DNA from: Cranoglanis bouderius
Lineage: Eukaryota > Chordata > Actinopteri > Siluriformes > Cranoglanididae
Reading direction: 5' to 3'
DNA: 64,000 nt
Assembly (NCBI GenBank): GCA_023630585.1
Contig: CM042553.1
Span: forward strand, 20,421,020-20,485,019
The notes under the pieces were generated by a model. It saw only the letters and a list, made by a program, of their open reading frames with translations, made no database searches and was not told where the DNA came from. The position numbers and the translations under genes are program-made. Positions 61,380-64,000 of the stretch are shown piece by piece. Numbering within the stretch: the first letter of the stretch is position 1; each line of letters opens with the position of its first letter.

Positions 61380-61700
61380 AATCGCATTAGGATTTCAGCA
61401 GCGCTTGTGTAAAACCTCCGCCAGCGAAAACCCTGAGGAGCGCGACAGCGCAGAGCGAGCGCCGAGGACCAGCTTGTTAACGGATCGAAACGCACGCGCC
61501 CAGGCCATAAAGAAGCATTGATTAAGCTTAATTAGGCACTCTCCTATTTACGAGTGTGCTTGCGGGCAGTGTTTTAAAAGCGAGGTACCGGATCAATTCG
61601 CCCATAATGAAGAACATTGATGTTGGCACTTTGCGGACGCGGCGTCTACGCTTCTAGAAGATGGCGCTTAATGAGCGAGCCAAAACACTTGTAAGCCCGA
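61380..61700. promoter_or_regulatory. candidate conserved noncoding element, CpG-containing
   Basis: Contains GAGCGCGACAGCGCAGAGCG, CCATAAA (61505-61511, HOX/CDX-like) and GATTAAGCTTAATTAGG (about 61520-61536). Unique sequence, no coding frame. Confidence 0.28.
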
Positions 61701-61948
61701 CTGCTTCCTTTATTTTCACACAGATCATAATTGAAGGCAAGGAACGTTGTTGTGCCTGAGGAACGCTCACAGCCACAGCCACAGACGGTCCTAACAACAT
61801 TAAACGCTACCAGCCCTGATGCATTGTGGGGAATAAGAGCGGTGCAGGCCACACTGGAGAAATACACTGAAATGAGCACTGAAGGAACATGTGTGATTAC
61901 TGTTTACGCATAATTAAGAATGAAAAGGCCTCTGACCAGCCTTTAAAT

Positions 61949-61951
<3 letters not shown>

Positions 61952-62012
<61 letters not shown>
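61952..62012. repeat. (CT)n(CA)n compound microsatellite
   Basis: CT block then CA block, the same layout as 23131-23186. Confidence 0.95.
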
Positions 62013-62013
<1 letters not shown>

Positions 62014-62895
62014 TCTAAGGCAGGGTCATCTGCCTGCATGTTCAAAGCATCCAGGTTTCATTTTATCCTTTAAGTGCAGCTTAATTGGCTGTGTGATCCC
62101 ACGTGAGCGTGTTTGCGGCAGTGCTGCTGCCATCGCTCTTCACACACACTTTAATCATGGCACCTGGGCCCCAGCCAACATGAATTAGCCACGCTGAAAG
62201 CTCTGCACCGAACCGTGGCTGCTTTATTTACTCCTTTGTTCATTTTGTTTCGTTCACTGACTGAATCTCTCTCTCTCTCGCTCATCACATCGTCTGCCCA
62301 CTAGAGAGCCCAAGCAATGCCAAAGAGCAAGAACCATGGTCAAGATCTCACAGAATACGCTAATCAACATGCTCATCATCAGACTTCATAATCAGACAAC
62401 TGAGGACTGAAGAGGATGTATTTCCAAAATGTACTAACTTCAGATTATTTGGAGCAGTATTATAAATTGGCCTTTCATCTTATGCGTATTGATAGCTGAC
62501 TGGCTAGCTCTTAGTAGACTATGTAGTAGTAATGACTGTGATCATTTTGACCAATTAGCTGGTACTAGAATTGTATGCAAGTTTTGCATTGCATTTTGCC
62601 TGATTTTGTCATTGTCTAAATGTCACTGGGGCTCCAGCTCTCAAGTCTCAGATTCAGTGTAAGTGTCAGTATCGTCGACTGCCGATCCAACAAAGCACTA
62701 CTGATGCATAGTAAAGAGGATCAAAAACACCTAGCCGAAGTTCAGCAACTCTGGTTAATTACTTGACTACAGAATGAGTAAAGACGACTGTACAGAGAAG
62801 TATGTATATATTCTATGCTTTAAAACAAACATCCCAGCCATCTGTTCATAGTCTAATAATAGTCCTAGTAGTTAAACTAAAATTGTGTGTATATA

Positions 62896-63394
62896 CAGCA
62901 CTGTGCAAACGTTTTAGGCACCCTATTTATTTTTTATTTTATGACGTCTACATGATCAAGTCAGTATAAAAACATTTTAGATTCCCAAACATTAGTTTTC
63001 AAGCACAAAATTAAATGTTACATGTTTGTATGTCATTAAAGAAAGCAGCATATTACGTAAGAGACACTTTTCAGACAGTAAACACAATGAAGGCTGCTGG
63101 GTTTCACTGCAGAAATAAGAAGCGAGTGCGAAAGTCAAAGTGTCCAGAAGAACTGTGTCTGGTTCTGCAAGATGCTCAATAAAACTTACCAGCTCATTTC
63201 CTTATAAAACTGCACACATTGTACCGGAGACTACTATTTTTATTTTTTTGTCACATCTACTACACATCATTTACTACTGTTTACTGCTCTTTATTGTATT
63301 TTTTAATGCTCTTTTTTAACGTAGAAACATTTAATTCCATTATTTTGAAGGCATCTTTGATCAACAGCATTTCTTTACACGTGCCTCTATATAT
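62896..63394. mobile_element. MITE, copy 2 (right end eroded)
   Basis: Same orientation and family as 56013-56519. It starts after TA (62894-62895) with CAGCACTGTGCAAACGTTTT. The interior matches closely, but an extra TTTACTGCTCTTTATTG-type stretch is present and the right terminus has degraded to ACACGTGCCTC followed by a TA run. Confidence 0.78.
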
Positions 63395-63844
63395 ATATAA
63401 ACTAATAGTTCAGAGTATCTCTAGTTAAAAGTGATAACGTGACACACCAATGTGAAAAAAACAACCGCACTTCAAATGTATCTGTTTTATTTATAGTCTC
63501 CAACTAAATCACTAATGGTTAAGTATTAAAATGTAACTCGTCACTATTCAGTAACGTTAGTCGCTCATCCGGACCTTTGTAAACAAGGAATCTGCTGGAC
63601 CCTGAGTAATGTTAGTTAAATACCTCTGCTATAGACTCTACTGTCATTCATGCATTTATGTTTCCAGTTGTTTCCTGATGGATTAGTGTCATCACTTGCG
63701 AGTACCCATGTACCCTTAAGCACTCTTAAGTCGCGCTCATTCCAACCCTTGTGTATCATTGTGGCTCTCTTCATCTTAAAATTCTCACATTTTGGGCTGC
63801 TTGGTGGAAAACTTGCTGTCATGTCCTTTAAGAGCTTTGTGACT

Positions 63845-63905
63845 GTATTCTGCCTCACTTTGTAAATCCCTTTGGATAAAAGCGTCCACCAAATGAATAA
63901 ATGCA
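63845..63905 (-). repeat. SINE/LINE-tail fragment
   Basis: CTTTGGATAAAAGCGTCCAC followed by CAAATGAATAAATGCAAA: a close match to the conserved 3' tail, opposite in orientation to 18397-18593. Confidence 0.6.
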
Positions 63906-64000
63906 AAATGTTTACGTGCGAGCTGACAGCGGCTTACTACAGACACACGCCGAGTCGTCGCCATGTAAATGAGTTACACTCGTATTATCGCTTTCCTGAA

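Larger units (their letters stand above)
49857..64000 (-). other. msi2: msi2 intron (5' side, partial, over 14.1 kb)
   Basis: Intron upstream of the RRM2 exon, continuing past the window end. I looked for the preceding exon (VEDAMLMFDKTTNRHR) and for RRM1 sequence on the minus strand and found none. It holds two copies of one MITE (56013-56519, 62896-63394), repeat relatives at 59426-59905, very long CA tracts (54819-54896, 57068-58668) and unique CpG-containing stretches at 60150-60380 and 61380-61700. The stretch 49900-54600 is mostly unique sequence with nothing I can name. Confidence 0.8.

Noticed and set aside
49857..64000. Search for the preceding RRM2 exon and RRM1 exons of msi2
   Set aside because: No minus-strand match to VEDAMLMFDKTTNRHR or to RRM1 motifs was found; they must lie beyond the window.
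1..64000. CRISPR array, operon, prophage or bacterial system
   Set aside because: Spliced vertebrate gene and eukaryotic repeats throughout. The direct repeats seen are microsatellites without spacer structure.
1..64000. tRNA, rRNA or snRNA genes
   Set aside because: No cloverleaf with A and B boxes, rRNA core or snRNA motif was recognised; only SINE/LINE tails without a tRNA head.

Overview
The window is vertebrate genomic DNA, almost all intron. Introns are long, splice signals are canonical, (CA)n/(GA)n tracts are very dense, and Tc1/mariner, hAT-like and tRNA/LINE-tail repeats of teleost type are scattered throughout. The repeats look most like an otophysan fish, perhaps a catfish; the species assignment is a guess from repeat style.

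The only host gene I can support is one minus-strand gene, musashi RNA-binding protein 2 (msi2; msi2a and msi2b cannot be told apart here). Five coding exons are present. In transcript order they lie at 49856-49774, 35685-35571, 30714-30640, 11970-11848 and 1124-945. They encode the second half of RRM2, the linker with the [12 protein letters not shown] segment, the YPN..YQFPG segment, the alanine-rich FPAAAYGP segment with an RG-rich tail, and an internal, probably alternative segment (FPDYGFYSAPSDQ...). Intron phases (1, 0, 1, 1, 1, 1) join into one uninterrupted frame. The start codon, RRM1 and first half of RRM2 lie beyond 64000. The C-terminal exons and 3' UTR lie before position 1. Introns are about 10.7, 18.7, 4.9 and 14.1 kb.

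The introns hold one apparently intact Tc1-like transposon (20873-22379, DD34E transposase), an inverted pair of broken Tc1 halves (32573-33365), a Tc1-type deletion derivative (38848-39577) and a mariner-type short element (39657-40041), both nested in an older repeat, a pair of near-identical 0.5-kb MITEs (56013 and 62896), hAT-like elements, a LINE 3' end and a palindromic minisatellite (43253-43490). Several unique, homeodomain-site-bearing stretches may be conserved enhancers, but this cannot be shown from one sequence.

The points most worth following concern splicing. Exon 11970-11848 has a second in-frame donor that would remove a 19-residue RG-rich segment. A (CA)20 tract sits 14 nt after the donor of exon 35685-35571. 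Exon 1124-945 has a weak donor. I found no new multi-gene system. Most open reading frames over 60 codons here are chance or microsatellite translations.
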